The position numbers and the translations under genes were made by a program. A stretch of DNA of 64,000 bases from an uncultured Clostridia bacterium (lineage in GTDB: Bacteria; Bacillota; Clostridia; TANB77; CAG-508), in NCBI GenBank assembly GCA_934121905.1, contig CAKOVI010000002.1, positions 62,001 through 126,000 of the forward strand. The letters are read 5' to 3'. Below, one piece after another: positions 18,157 to 28,800 of the stretch (the first letter of the stretch is position 1; each line of letters opens with the position of its first letter). The notes beneath the pieces are model-generated. The model made no database searches. It saw only the letters and a list, made by a program, of their open reading frames with translations, and was not told the DNA's origin.

Positions 18157-19500
18157 ATGAAAAATAAAGCAAATATAATAAAAAGATTAATAATTGCTTT
18201 AATATGTATATTGTTTGTTGTTATTACTATTATTTTATTTTTGAATATGCAAAAAAAGGACCAAAATAATATTCAAAAGGAAATGGAACATGATGATGAC
18301 AATGGTATAAATTCAACAGAAAACGATAATATAATATCTAATACATTAAATGAAACTGATAATAACATTCAGATTAAGTACTCTTATAAATTGAAACCGG
18401 TATATGATATGAATACATATTTTTTAATAAAGCAATGTATGGAAATTTATTACGATTCAATCGCAATTGATGATGTACAGGTCTTGATTGATGAAGATGT
18501 AACGGAAAAAATGAATATTAATGATATAGAATCAATTAAAAATACAGATTCACCGGCATTTAGTATAGATAATATATATAAACAAAGGTTGAGTTCAAAT
18601 TTGAATATTTATGTAATTTTTTATAGAGTCGAAAAAAATTCGACTAATAGCTTAAACTCTACAATATGGATAAAAGTAAATGATAAAGATAAAGACTTTA
18701 GTATATATCCATATGAGTATTTGAAATTAAATAATTATTTAAACTTAAAAGAAAATGATACAATAAATATAAGTACAACAAAAAATATAAATAAAGATAA
18801 AAAAAATACATATAATGATGATATTTCATATGGAACAAAGGATTGTATGAATGAATTATTTAAAAGATATAAATTTGATTTAGTATTAGATCTAGAACAT
18901 CTATATAATTCTTTAAATGAAGAATATAAAAATATAAAATTTCCTACATTTGAAGAATTTCAATCTTTTGTAAATGAAAATGAGAACGATTTATATTTAG
19001 ATTCTATAAACACTTACAATGTAACAGATTACGGACAAAGTATAGAATATAAAGGAACTAGTGGTACAAATAGGACATATGTATTTAACATAATAAATTT
19101 AATGGATTATAGATTATCTTTCGATGATTATGAAATAGTTCAAAGTGAAGAATTTTATGATAAGTTTTTACCACAGGCAAAGGCAAGATATTGTATAGAT
19201 AGGATTGTAAATGCTATTAATAACAATGACTACGAATTTGTTTATAGTAAATTAAATCCTATACAAAAAAACAATTATTTTGAAAATATAGATAAGCTTG
19301 AAAGTTTTATAGAAGAAAAATTTTATGAAGAAAATAACTATGAAATTAATGAAGAGTATTTAATTATTTCGGACGATGTTTATCAATTTGATGTTAAGAT
19401 GACAGACAAGACAGGAAATTCAAATAGTGCAAGAAATTATACAATGACAGTAACATTAAAAGAAAATGCAGATTTTACAATTAGCATAGTGCTTAAATAA
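18157..19500 (+). CDS. VirB8-like membrane-anchored protein 1 (two NTF2-like modules inferred)
   Basis: 447 aa, ATG 18157, SD AAAAAGGAG. One N-terminal helix (about 8-30), an acidic linker, then two extracellular modules: one starting near YFLIKQCMEIYYDSI (about 88-102) and one near YCIDRIVNAINNNDYEFVY (about 347-365). The pattern 'helix, IxxCxExYYDSI, D-x-(0-3)-YI/TEKMNI' recurs in the 20845 gene (TIQNCLEAYFDSI), so the two are paralogues. One anchor plus repeated small alpha/beta modules is how VirB8/TcpC-type assembly factors are built. The fold itself is inferred, not demonstrated. Confidence 0.5.
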   Translation: MKNKANIIKRLIIALICILFVVITIILFLNMQKKDQNNIQKEMEHDDDNGINSTENDNIISNTLNETDNNIQIKYSYKLKPVYDMNTYFLIKQCMEIYYDSIAIDDVQVLIDEDVTEKMNINDIESIKNTDSPAFSIDNIYKQRLSSNLNIYVIFYRVEKNSTNSLNSTIWIKVNDKDKDFSIYPYEYLKLNNYLNLKENDTINISTTKNINKDKKNTYNDDISYGTKDCMNELFKRYKFDLVLDLEHLYNSLNEEYKNIKFPTFEEFQSFVNENENDLYLDSINTYNVTDYGQSIEYKGTSGTNRTYVFNIINLMDYRLSFDDYEIVQSEEFYDKFLPQAKARYCIDRIVNAINNNDYEFVYSKLNPIQKNNYFENIDKLESFIEEKFYEENNYEINEEYLIISDDVYQFDVKMTDKTGNSNSARNYTMTVTLKENADFTISIVLK

Positions 19501-19524
19501 TAATCTATTAGAAAGGAGCAATAT

Positions 19525-20784
19525 ATGGAAAAAAGATTAAAAAATAAAATTTACATAGTAATATTTACAATGATTATATATATGATATTGTTGCTAACTT
19601 TTGGAAAGTTATTTGGTGCTATAGCTGTAGCAGTTAAAGAACATCCAGATCCTGGAGATGTAATTGAAATACCAGATTTTAGACAATGGGGAGCATCACA
19701 TGAAGAGGAAAATATAAGCTGGGATAAAAGTACAAATCAATACAAGGTAAATCAACTTTGGATATCACAAGGTATGACAAAAGACGAGCACAATTGGGCA
19801 TATGTAACTGTTGCAGGAGAAAAGTGGTTTTTAATCGCAGTTGCTCCAGTTTTTGGAGATGTTGGGGATTATTTGAAAGTTGACACTAAGGCCGGAGAAA
19901 CATACTATTGTATGATTGGAGACGAAAAGGGTGATGATGCACAGTTTTTTTATGAAGGAATACATTGGGGACATTATGATACAGGTCCACCAGAAGATAC
20001 GAATACATGCAACATACTAGAAATGTTATTATATTTAAATGATGGCTCTAGTATTCCACATAAATTTATGGGGACACTAGGTGAAATAGCAAGAATACAA
20101 AATGGTGGAAATTATTTTGAACATCCTGAAGGACCTGTTAATTTAAGTGGTAGTTCGTCAGGTGCCAGAGATGAAACATCAACCATTATAGGTGTTATTG
20201 GTTCTTGGATTAGAAATGTATGGAGTTCATTAGACACATTTATTGATAATCATACCACAGGACGACAAGATGTTACGGTATTATATCAATTTAAAGATGA
20301 TGGTGATGAAGATTCAAGTTTAGGCAGTGCGGGGAATGGAGATATATTGTCATCATGTGAATTAGTTACAAAAATGCTTTTAGATAGAGGATGTACATAT
20401 TCTCGTGGTGAAGGCCTTATTTCAGGGGATATTGATAAGCAATTGTATCAAAGCAATAGATTTTGTTGTGCAACATATGTTGCGGCCGTTTTATACTATT
20501 CAGGTTTACTCACTGCTGATCAAATTAATGCATATAATTACCATTGGACAGGTTCAGGGGGAATCCCAGATATGTTAGCTGCTGCGGGATGGAAGCAAGT
20601 TAGTCCATCTGAAGCACAACCAGGAGATGTAGTTAATGATTATGAAGTTCATGCGATGATTTATGCAGGAGATGGAAAAATTTGGGATGAAACAAGTTGC
20701 GTTGTTATGTCAAATGGAAGACCACCTTCAGGGACTACATATGAATATGATATTTCAGGATGTCAAGTTTGGAGGGCTCCATAG
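19525..20784 (+). CDS. Membrane-anchored NlpC/P60-type wall hydrolase of the secretion locus
   Basis: 419 aa, ATG 19525, SD AAAGGAG. N-terminal anchor (about 9-33). An extracellular domain (about 45-150, with HNWAYVTVAGEKWFLIAVAP) resembles the N-terminal domain of the 10021 gene. The C-terminal NlpC/P60-like domain (about 275-419) has a candidate nucleophile in FCCATYVAAVL (Cys about 314-315) and a catalytic His in YEVHAMIYAGDG (about 376). The likely function is cleavage of peptidoglycan stem peptides. It complements the M15 enzyme encoded 2 kb upstream. Confidence 0.7.
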   Translation: MEKRLKNKIYIVIFTMIIYMILLLTFGKLFGAIAVAVKEHPDPGDVIEIPDFRQWGASHEEENISWDKSTNQYKVNQLWISQGMTKDEHNWAYVTVAGEKWFLIAVAPVFGDVGDYLKVDTKAGETYYCMIGDEKGDDAQFFYEGIHWGHYDTGPPEDTNTCNILEMLLYLNDGSSIPHKFMGTLGEIARIQNGGNYFEHPEGPVNLSGSSSGARDETSTIIGVIGSWIRNVWSSLDTFIDNHTTGRQDVTVLYQFKDDGDEDSSLGSAGNGDILSSCELVTKMLLDRGCTYSRGEGLISGDIDKQLYQSNRFCCATYVAAVLYYSGLLTADQINAYNYHWTGSGGIPDMLAAAGWKQVSPSEAQPGDVVNDYEVHAMIYAGDGKIWDETSCVVMSNGRPPSGTTYEYDISGCQVWRAP

Positions 20785-20844
20785 GTATTTAACAAGTTAT
20801 GAAAGGAGATAAATCATATTAATATATAATGATTTTGGTAAAAA

Positions 20845-21879
20845 ATGAAAAAATTAAAGTTAATTAATGTTAGTATGGCAATATTGATAATATTATTTGT
20901 AATAATATTAATGATAGTGATTGTATTAAAAAGAGATTTAAATAATAATAACGAAGTATTAGTGAATAACGAAAGTAATAATTTGGTAACAAATGAAAAT
21001 GGAACTTATAAAAATGAAGAGAGTAATGAAGAGACTCTGCCAAACGAAATTTTACAGCCAATAATAGAAGACGCGGGTGGAATAGAATACAATTATGAAG
21101 AAGTAGAGAAAGTGAATAATCCAACATATTTTTATACAATACAGAATTGTTTGGAAGCATATTTTGATAGCATTGATGATTTAAGTGACGAAGACGATGA
21201 AAATGATGAGCAAAATAAAGAAGAAATAGTGTTAAATCAACTGGATAAAAATTATATACAGGAAAATAACATAAGTATGAGTAAGCTTAAAGAATTACAT
21301 AACGAATACTCATTTATAACAATAACACAAATGATTCAATATTTAGTTAAAGAAAACAATGTAATAAGATTTGTTGCACATGTAATGTTTGCAAATCAAA
21401 ATAAAGAAGTGAAATACTTAAATTATATCATTTATTTTGATTTTAAGAATTTAACATATAGTATTAAACCAATTGAAAAATCCATTTCAAATATTGATTC
21501 TTTGAATCTAAACCAAGTAATAGACAGTGTAGAAAAAAATGATAATAATCAATACAAATATGAAATTGTAACAACAGAGAAATTAATGAAAAAGTACTTA
21601 AAAAGTTTTAGCCAAATGTGTTTAAAAGCACCAAGTGAAGCATATAACTATTTATCAGAAGATTATAAAAAAGAAAAATTTTATAATATAGATTTATTTA
21701 AATCTTATATTGATGAAAATAAAAATAAAATAAAAAATATTAATTTAAATAATTATGTGGAATCTAATAATAATGGAAAAAAAATATGCACATGTTATGA
21801 TACACAAAATAACTGTTATATAATAAATTATGATGATGTTATTATGAATTTTGATATTGAATTAGATGCTAATGTATAG
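20845..21879 (+). CDS. VirB8-like membrane-anchored protein 2
   Basis: 344 aa, ATG 20845. Membrane helix at about 9-30, acidic linker, first module near TIQNCLEAYFDSI (about 99-111), second module near MCLKAPSEAYNYLSEDYKKEKFYN (about 257-280). Paralogue of the 18157 gene. The SD is odd: a strong GGAGAT lies about 37 nt upstream, and an in-frame TAA at 20839 excludes an earlier start in this frame. A ten-codon frame opening at ATA 20816, optimally spaced from that SD, ends in a TGA overlapping this ATG (ATGA), which could couple translation. Confidence 0.5.
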   Translation: MKKLKLINVSMAILIILFVIILMIVIVLKRDLNNNNEVLVNNESNNLVTNENGTYKNEESNEETLPNEILQPIIEDAGGIEYNYEEVEKVNNPTYFYTIQNCLEAYFDSIDDLSDEDDENDEQNKEEIVLNQLDKNYIQENNISMSKLKELHNEYSFITITQMIQYLVKENNVIRFVAHVMFANQNKEVKYLNYIIYFDFKNLTYSIKPIEKSISNIDSLNLNQVIDSVEKNDNNQYKYEIVTTEKLMKKYLKSFSQMCLKAPSEAYNYLSEDYKKEKFYNIDLFKSYIDENKNKIKNINLNNYVESNNNGKKICTCYDTQNNCYIINYDDVIMNFDIELDANV

Positions 21880-21896
21880 AAAGGAGGCATATAGCA

Positions 21897-24353
21897 GTGA
21901 ATAAAATAATAAAATTTTTCTGTATTGCAATATGCATATTTTTGACTATATGCCAATTAAATACAAAAGTTTATGGATATACATTAAATGAAGTAAAAGA
22001 AATGATTGATTTTACATTATATGACGGAGATAAGGAACCGGAAGATTATGATATAAAAATTGATGCATCTGAACTGTTATCTAATGAGAAATTACCATGT
22101 ATTGTAACGTCAATAGAAAAAATACTATATAGTAATGATGGAATTTTTGATATAAACTTTTTAGGAGATAGTACCAATATTGATGATAATAGTAGTAAGA
22201 AAAAAGATAAAAATAGCGTAGTAAGTGATGTCGAAAAAAAATCTAGTGAAGATGCAAAATGGCTCCGAAATGTGGTTAGAACTGTTTTCAAAGTATCTCT
22301 ATATATTTCAGCTGCATGTATGCTTACATTACTTATCTATATGTCAGTTATAACTGTATCTAAAGGGATTTCTGAAAGGTCTACATTTTTGCCATTATCT
22401 AAAATTTTCAAGGATACAAGTAAAAAAGGTGGAGGAAAGCCGGTTCAAAAAAGTATGCAGGCAAGAAGGCTTGTTGAACAATGGATTAGTGCGATATTAT
22501 TGTTAGTCTTATTACCGTATTTAATCAATTTAATGGTAGCATTTTCAAATTATATTTCTAGTTTGGGAGATGATAAAAAAATAGAGGAAGATTCTATTAC
22601 AGTCTATGTAAAGAATTCGGTAATACCTAAAAAGGAAAATAATTCTAAAGGCACAATGGGAACTTCAGCATTATCTACGGGAGTAGAAGAACTAATTACT
22701 AGTAGTGCAGCAGGTGGAAATTGGTCTGTGTATGCCAAAAATTTAAAAACTTCTTCTAATAGTGTTTTATATAATACAAATAAAGCAATGCCATCAGCTA
22801 GTGTTATAAAATTATTTATTGCCGCAACTGCTTATGATAAAGCAAAAAATTCTTTAGGATATACTGTTAATGAAAGTGACATGAGTAGTATGATTACAGT
22901 TAGTAGCAATTCTGCAGCTAATAATATAGTCCGTTCACTAGGTGGATATGATGCGGTTAATCAATATGCTTCTAAAAATGGATATTCAAATACAAGTTTA
23001 AATAGAGATTTTGGTATAACGGTATTTTCAAAAGACAATTATACATGTGCAAATGATGTTGGAAACTTATTAGAAAAGATATATAGTAATTCTATACCAG
23101 GGGCAACTAATATTTTAAATTATATGAAGGAACAAACTGTTAGAGGAAAAATACCACAAGGTGTTGAATCAGGAGTTACTGTTGCAAATAAAACTGGAGA
23201 ATTAGGAAGCAATTATCCAAATGGACCAGTAGAAAATGATGCAGCAATAGTATATAAAAATGATGCTAATTATATATTAGTTATCTTATCTTCAAATTTA
23301 AAAGATGATGCAGCAGCAATAAATACAATAAAAGATATTTCTCAAAGAGTATATAATGGAATTAGTAGTTCAATTGAGGGAGGCACAGCCAGTTCGAATT
23401 CTACATCAATAGTAGATACGGCTACAAATAATAGTTTGAGAAATCAAGTTGTAGAAATCGCAAGAAACAAGGATAATTTGGGAATAACTCAAACAGCTTA
23501 TTGCGAAGGATGGGTGGAAGAAGTATATAGGAAAGTATTAGGAAAAGATAGAAATGGAATACCTGGGCAATGTTGTGCACATCATGCAGCAGAAAAATCT
23601 ATTGTCTCTAATAAAAAAGATGATATAATTCCTGGTGCAGCTGTGTTTTCATTCCAAGCATCTGGTAAAACAACATGTGGTGGAGTAAGTGCAGGTCATG
23701 TTGGTATTTATATCGGAGATGGAAAAATTGCAAGTTATGTTGGTAATGGAACAGTGGGTATATGTACTATTAATGAGTGGGAACAAAGTTGGCAATTTTC
23801 TGGATGGGGATGGTTACCAGGAACAGAAGAAATTGCAACAGGAGGATCTAGCGATGGTGGACAAACAAATAATACAACAATAAATTATACTTTTAAAACC
23901 AACCCAGAAGGATTAATGATGTTCCAGTCTCAATATAATTGGGGAATGGCAGGAAAGAATTTTAGCAATATGATAGGTGGAATTGCAATAGCTATATTTA
24001 AGTATGTTTTATTGGGATTATATATTGTAAGAGCAATAATACTTGCAATGATTACAGCTATTTCACCAGTGATTATATTAGTTAATGCATTTAAAAAAAT
24101 AACAGGTAGCAAAGGGTATTTAACGAAATGGCTAAAATTATATTGGTATTTGCTTTTAGTAAGACCAGCGATATCATTGGTTTATTATGTATTGTGTCAA
24201 CAAAATATGGCGATTGTGAGTGAAAGACCAATTTATATTGTAATTGTTATTGTTGGAATAACGATAGCATTAGTAAAATCTATTAAATATTTAATAAAAG
24301 ATTTAAATAGTCAACATAAGAAAAATGCAGCAAGTAGAAAGGTGAGTACATAA
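21897..24353 (+). CDS. VirB6/TrbL-like channel protein fused to serine-hydrolase and NlpC/CHAP domains
   Basis: 818 aa from GTG 21897 (SD AAAGGAGG). Order: signal peptide (1-26); paralogue block GIFDINFLGD and two membrane helices (about 130-155, 200-225). Then a class-A beta-lactamase/serine-hydrolase-like domain (about 258-500) with SVIK (302-305), SSN (about 337-339) and KTG (about 432-434). Then an NlpC/CHAP-like domain (about 515-650) with Cys in TAYCEGWVEEVY (about 537) and His in SAGHVGIYIGDG (about 600). Finally TrbL-type membrane helices (about 690-800). The two enzyme-like domains therefore sit in an extracellular loop of a channel protein. I know of no standard family with this order. 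Confidence 0.75.
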   Translation: MNKIIKFFCIAICIFLTICQLNTKVYGYTLNEVKEMIDFTLYDGDKEPEDYDIKIDASELLSNEKLPCIVTSIEKILYSNDGIFDINFLGDSTNIDDNSSKKKDKNSVVSDVEKKSSEDAKWLRNVVRTVFKVSLYISAACMLTLLIYMSVITVSKGISERSTFLPLSKIFKDTSKKGGGKPVQKSMQARRLVEQWISAILLLVLLPYLINLMVAFSNYISSLGDDKKIEEDSITVYVKNSVIPKKENNSKGTMGTSALSTGVEELITSSAAGGNWSVYAKNLKTSSNSVLYNTNKAMPSASVIKLFIAATAYDKAKNSLGYTVNESDMSSMITVSSNSAANNIVRSLGGYDAVNQYASKNGYSNTSLNRDFGITVFSKDNYTCANDVGNLLEKIYSNSIPGATNILNYMKEQTVRGKIPQGVESGVTVANKTGELGSNYPNGPVENDAAIVYKNDANYILVILSSNLKDDAAAINTIKDISQRVYNGISSSIEGGTASSNSTSIVDTATNNSLRNQVVEIARNKDNLGITQTAYCEGWVEEVYRKVLGKDRNGIPGQCCAHHAAEKSIVSNKKDDIIPGAAVFSFQASGKTTCGGVSAGHVGIYIGDGKIASYVGNGTVGICTINEWEQSWQFSGWGWLPGTEEIATGGSSDGGQTNNTTINYTFKTNPEGLMMFQSQYNWGMAGKNFSNMIGGIAIAIFKYVLLGLYIVRAIILAMITAISPVIILVNAFKKITGSKGYLTKWLKLYWYLLLVRPAISLVYYVLCQQNMAIVSERPIYIVIVIVGITIALVKSIKYLIKDLNSQHKKNAASRKVST

Positions 24354-24368
24354 AAGGAGTATTTTTAT

Positions 24369-25028
24369 ATGATAAATAGATTTAAAATATGGTTTAATAG
24401 AAATGATATGAAAATAATAACTATTATTGTAATTATTGTTCTTGGTAGTTTGATTATAAAAAATTTAAACAATCATTACAAAAAACAGATAGAGAAGGAG
24501 AAATTATCAACGGAAAACACTACAACTGAAGAAAAAATAACAAAATCTCCAATACAAAGTGAAGATGATTTGCAAAAAGTAAATGAACAGACTGATGAAT
24601 ATAAAAAAGTAACGACTGTATTAAATATAATCCTAAAAAATTTGCATTTGGCTCAAGAGAATAATGACCAATCAGCAAAGGAAAATGTTTTTAACTTTTG
24701 TACAGATGAAGTAAAAAATAGAATAGTTGTTAGGGGAAGAGCAATTACAACTGATAATATTTCAGAGCATTTATCAGGTGTTGAAGACATGGGATATCTT
24801 ACTTTAGATGGAATATTTAAATTTGACGACAATAACAATGTAAAAAGATATGTTGCCAAAGAAATTTATGATAATCATGGACCTGCAACTTATGCACGAT
24901 ATATGATTATAAATATGGATTATAATAATAATACTTTTTCATATGATGGTGAGTTTTTAGTACTTAGTTATATTGATTATAACAAAAAAATAGATAAAAT
25001 TGAAAATAAAGGAAATAATGTTTTTTAA
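24369..25028 (+). CDS. VirB8-like membrane-anchored protein 3, last gene of the locus
   Basis: 219 aa, ATG 24369, SD AAAAGGAG. One N-terminal helix (about 13-31), a charged linker and one extracellular module (about 75-205) with TVLNIILKNLHLAQENND and GVEDMGYLTLDG. It is shorter than the two-module paralogues at 18157 and 20845 and only weakly similar to them. It closes the operon; a strong bidirectional terminator follows within 10 nt. Confidence 0.45.
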   Translation: MINRFKIWFNRNDMKIITIIVIIVLGSLIIKNLNNHYKKQIEKEKLSTENTTTEEKITKSPIQSEDDLQKVNEQTDEYKKVTTVLNIILKNLHLAQENNDQSAKENVFNFCTDEVKNRIVVRGRAITTDNISEHLSGVEDMGYLTLDGIFKFDDNNNVKRYVAKEIYDNHGPATYARYMIINMDYNNNTFSYDGEFLVLSYIDYNKKIDKIENKGNNVF

Positions 25029-25030
25029 CC

Positions 25031-25065
25031 AAAAGCACAGAGTTTAATAAAAACTCTGTGCTTTT
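25031..25065. terminator. Bidirectional terminator closing the secretion locus
   Basis: Perfect 15-bp arms AAAAGCACAGAGTTT / AAACTCTGTGCTTTT with a short loop, between convergent genes; A and T runs serve both strands. Confidence 0.85.
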
Positions 25066-25771
25066 AGCTAGATTTAAAAATATTAAAGATTCCATTAAAA
25101 ATATGTCCTAATATGTCAACAATTAATTTAAATACCTCATTATCATTATACAACCCAACAAAATACTCCCTAACAGGAGGAATAAGCCACAAAATAAATC
25201 CAACAATAATAACAGCTACAATTCCTAAAATAACCGAAAAAGCAATTTTAACCTTTTCCTTAAAAGGTTTTTCATATTCAATCTCATAACCCATATTTTT
25301 CAAATTATTAATATAAGCCTGATTATAAGCATTATTGTAAGCTTGGTTATAAGCGTTATTATAAGCTTCATTCATCATATTAGTATAATCTTTCTGAAAT
25401 CTACTAAAATCCTCAAAATCATTAGAATCATCATACAGATGAGGCTTACGTATAACCTTTTTCTGTGGATTACTTTGATTATAGCCCTGATTATTAGAAT
25501 AATTATTTTGATTATTATTTATTTTTGCTTTTACCTTTTCAGCAGTAATACGTTCAGCTTGAAGCTTTTTATCATAACCTTCCCTCTTAATCTTATCAGA
25601 CAAAACCTCATAAGCCTCATTAATTTCCTTAATTTTCTCCTCAGCAGCTTTTTTTTCACCATCTGGTTGTAAATCTGGATGATATTTCTTAACCAAAGTA
25701 ATATAAGCCTTTTTAATAACTTCTGGTGAAGCTTTTTCAGAAACTTCTAACAATTCATAATAATTTTTCAT
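25064..25771 (-). CDS. J-domain (DnaJ-like) membrane protein
   Basis: 235 aa from the ATG at 25771 (SD AAAAGGAG, 6-nt spacing; a TTG codon directly precedes it). N-terminal J-domain at about 3-65 with the HPD motif ([12 protein letters not shown]). A linker contains a repeated YNNAYNQA octapeptide (about 137-155). One membrane helix near about 180-202 ([21 protein letters not shown]) precedes the C-terminal tail. It should recruit an Hsp70 (DnaK) to the membrane; the client is unknown. It is convergent with the secretion locus and follows the CoA-activase gene on the same strand. Confidence 0.8.
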   Translation of the reverse strand: MKNYYELLEVSEKASPEVIKKAYITLVKKYHPDLQPDGEKKAAEEKIKEINEAYEVLSDKIKREGYDKKLQAERITAEKVKAKINNNQNNYSNNQGYNQSNPQKKVIRKPHLYDDSNDFEDFSRFQKDYTNMMNEAYNNAYNQAYNNAYNQAYINNLKNMGYEIEYEKPFKEKVKIAFSVILGIVAVIIVGFILWLIPPVREYFVGLYNDNEVFKLIVDILGHIFNGIFNIFKSS

Positions 25772-25794
25772 CAATTTCTCCTTTTATACACGTC

Positions 25795-25831
25795 ATAAAG
25801 GTTTTCTAGCAATTAACTTGAAAACCTTTAT
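25795..25831. terminator. Hairpin between the CoA-activase and J-domain genes
   Basis: Arms ATAAAGGTTTTC / GAAAACCTTTAT are perfectly complementary. The T run is poor on the minus strand, so termination efficiency is uncertain. Confidence 0.5.
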
Positions 25832-25835
25832 AATG

Positions 25836-28800
25836 TTAATTTTTAGAATTTTTTAAATTATCCTTAGCAACAGCCATCATAAGCTTAATTCTATTTGCTT
25901 GGTTTGTTTCGCTTGCACCTGGGTCATAATCAACAGGAGTTATATTTGCATTTGGGTATTTACTTCTAATAGTTTTAATAACACCTTTTCCAACAACATG
26001 ATTTGGAAGACAAGCAAAAGGTTGAACACAAACAATATTTGGAATATCATTTTCAATATATTCTACCATTTCAGCAGTTAAAAACCATCCTTCACCTGTT
26101 TGATTTCCAATAGATAAAATATCCTTAACTTTATCTTCTAAGTGGTAGATATCACAAGTTGGTAAATAATTTTTATTTGATTTTTCCAAAGCCATTTTTG
26201 TATCTTTTTCCATAAGATTAATCAATTTTAAAGCAATTTTGCTTACAGTTGCAGATATTTTATTACTATTTAATAATTGATTAAATGTAATTTTATGTGT
26301 AGCCATAAACTTTACAAATCCCATAAAATCTGGCAAAACAACTTCTGCACCTTCTTTTTCAAGTAGGTCTGCAACATAGTTATTTCCAAAAGGGTGATAT
26401 TTAATTAATACTTCCCCAACAATTCCGACTTTTGGTTTTACTTTTGTCATATCAACTTCAATTTTTTCAAAATCATCTACCATATCATAAATTGCTTGTT
26501 TAAATTCTGAATTTGTACATTTTGTAACAAGTTTTTTAGATTTTTCCATCCATTTATCAAATACTTTATCTGTGTCGCCTTTATTTATTTCATAAGCTCT
26601 ATTTTTATGAAGCATTTTTTGCAATAAATCTCCTAAAAGTACGGATTTAATCATTTTGTCCATCATCTTTGGAGTAAGTTTAAATCCTGGCATTTTTTCC
26701 ATACCAACAACATTTAATGATATTACAGGGACTTGTTCAAATCCTGCATCGCGTAGGGCTTTGCGGATAAATCCTATATAGTTTGTAGCACGGCAACCTC
26801 CACCTGTTTGTGACATTATAAGTGCTGTTTTATTTACATCATATTTTCCAGATTCCAATGCTTCTATCATTTGGCCGGTAACTAATATTGATGGGTAACA
26901 TGCATCATTATTTACATATTTTAAACCAGTTTCAACTGTATGCTGAGTACATTCTCTTAAAAGTACCATATTGTATCCACAAGAGTTTACAGCTGGTTCT
27001 AATAATTCGAAATGAATTGGTATCATCATTGGAATTAGTATAGTGTAATCTTTTTTCATATCTTTTTTAAATACTTTTTTGTTAATTGCATAATTTCCCT
27101 CTAATTTTTCTTTTGCACGTTTATTCATGCTTGCAAGAAGTGAACGGATACGTATTTTTACTGCACCTAAGTTGTTTACTTCATCTATTTTAATTAAAGT
27201 GTACATTTTTCCGTAACTTCTTAGAATTTCCTCAACTTGGTCAGTTGTTACCGCATCGACTCCGGCATCCAAAGGAATTTAATTGCACAAGCTCTAGATT
27301 ATCGTGTTTTCCAACAAAATCTGCTGCTGCATATAATCTTGAATGGAACATCCATTGGTCAACAACCCTTATTGGTCTTGTAGCCTGAGTTTGATTTGAA
27401 ATACTGTCCTCTGTTAAAACTGCAAGTCCAAGAGATGTAATTAATGTATCAATTCCATGGTTTATTTCTGGGTCTATATGATAAGGTCTACCAGCTAAAA
27501 CAATTCCTTTTAGGTTATTTTCTTCTAGATAACGTACGGTTTCAATACCTTTGTCTTGAATATCTTTTTTACATTTATGATATTCTGCTTGTGCTTTTTC
27601 AGCAGAGTCTATCAATTCTTGTTTGGTAAATTTATATTCCTTAAATTCATCTAATTCTAAAATTTTCTTTACTAAATTTGGTGTATCAAATGGTAAAAAT
27701 GGGTTTATAAATTTTATTTCCGGATTTTTTAATCCTTCAACATTATTTTTTAAAACCTCTGAATATGAAATTACAATAGGGCAGTTGTATTTATTATCAG
27801 CCTTTTCATATTCTTTTCTTGAAAATGGCATACAAGGATAAAATATTGTTTTTATTCCTTTTTGCAATAAATTTTCAATATGACCATGTGATAATTTAGC
27901 AGGATAACATACTGATTCTGATGGCATAGATTCCATTCCATCTTCATATGTTTTACGAGTACTTTTATCTGATATAATTACTCTAAATCCTAAGTTTGTT
28001 AAAAATGTAAACCAAAATGGATAATCTTCATACATATTTAAAACCCTAGGGATACCAATAGTTCCACGAGTTGCATATTGTTCTTCTATTGGTTTATAGT
28101 TAAATATTCTTTCATATTTGTATTTAACTAAGTTTGGTAAATTTTTATGATTTTCTGTTTTTCCAGCACCTTTTTCACAACGGTTTCCTGAGATGTAGCG
28201 CTTTCCATTACTAAATATATTTACTGTAAGTTTACAGTGGTTCTCACATCCATTACATCTTGTATGATTTATTTTTATGTCTAATTTATCTAATTCATCT
28301 TGTTTTAATATAGTAGAATAATATTCCATATCAAGGTTTGTTTCATATTGTTCTTTGGCAATTAAGGCCATTCCATAAGCACCCATAAGGCCTGCTATAT
28401 CTGGTCTTATAACATTTTTACCAACAATTTTCTCAAATGCACGAAGAACGGCATCATTATAAAATGTTCCACCTTGTACTACTATTTTGTCTCCTAAGGT
28501 ATTAAAATCTCTTATTTTCATAACTTTTTGCAAAGCATTTTTAATTACAGAATATGAAAGACCACTTGAAATATCTCCAACAGAATATCCTTCTTTTTGT
28601 GCTTGCTTTATCTTAGAGTTCATAAATACGGTACATCTAGAGCCTAAGTCTACTGGTCTTTTAGCTTCAATTGCTTGTTTTACAAATTCTGAAATTTCTA
28701 GATTTAAGCTTTTGGCAAAAGTTTCTATAAATGAACCACATCCTGATGAACAAGCTTCATTAAGCATTATGCTATCTATTGCACCATTTTTAAGACGTAT

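Noticed and set aside
2636..25065. Integrative conjugative element or prophage
   Set aside because: No integrase, relaxase, coupling protein, replication or structural phage gene and no flanking direct repeats visible; could change if sequence left of the window is examined.
25313..25380. CRISPR-like short repeats
   Set aside because: They are the coding repeats (YNNAYNQA) of the J-domain protein linker, without spacers.
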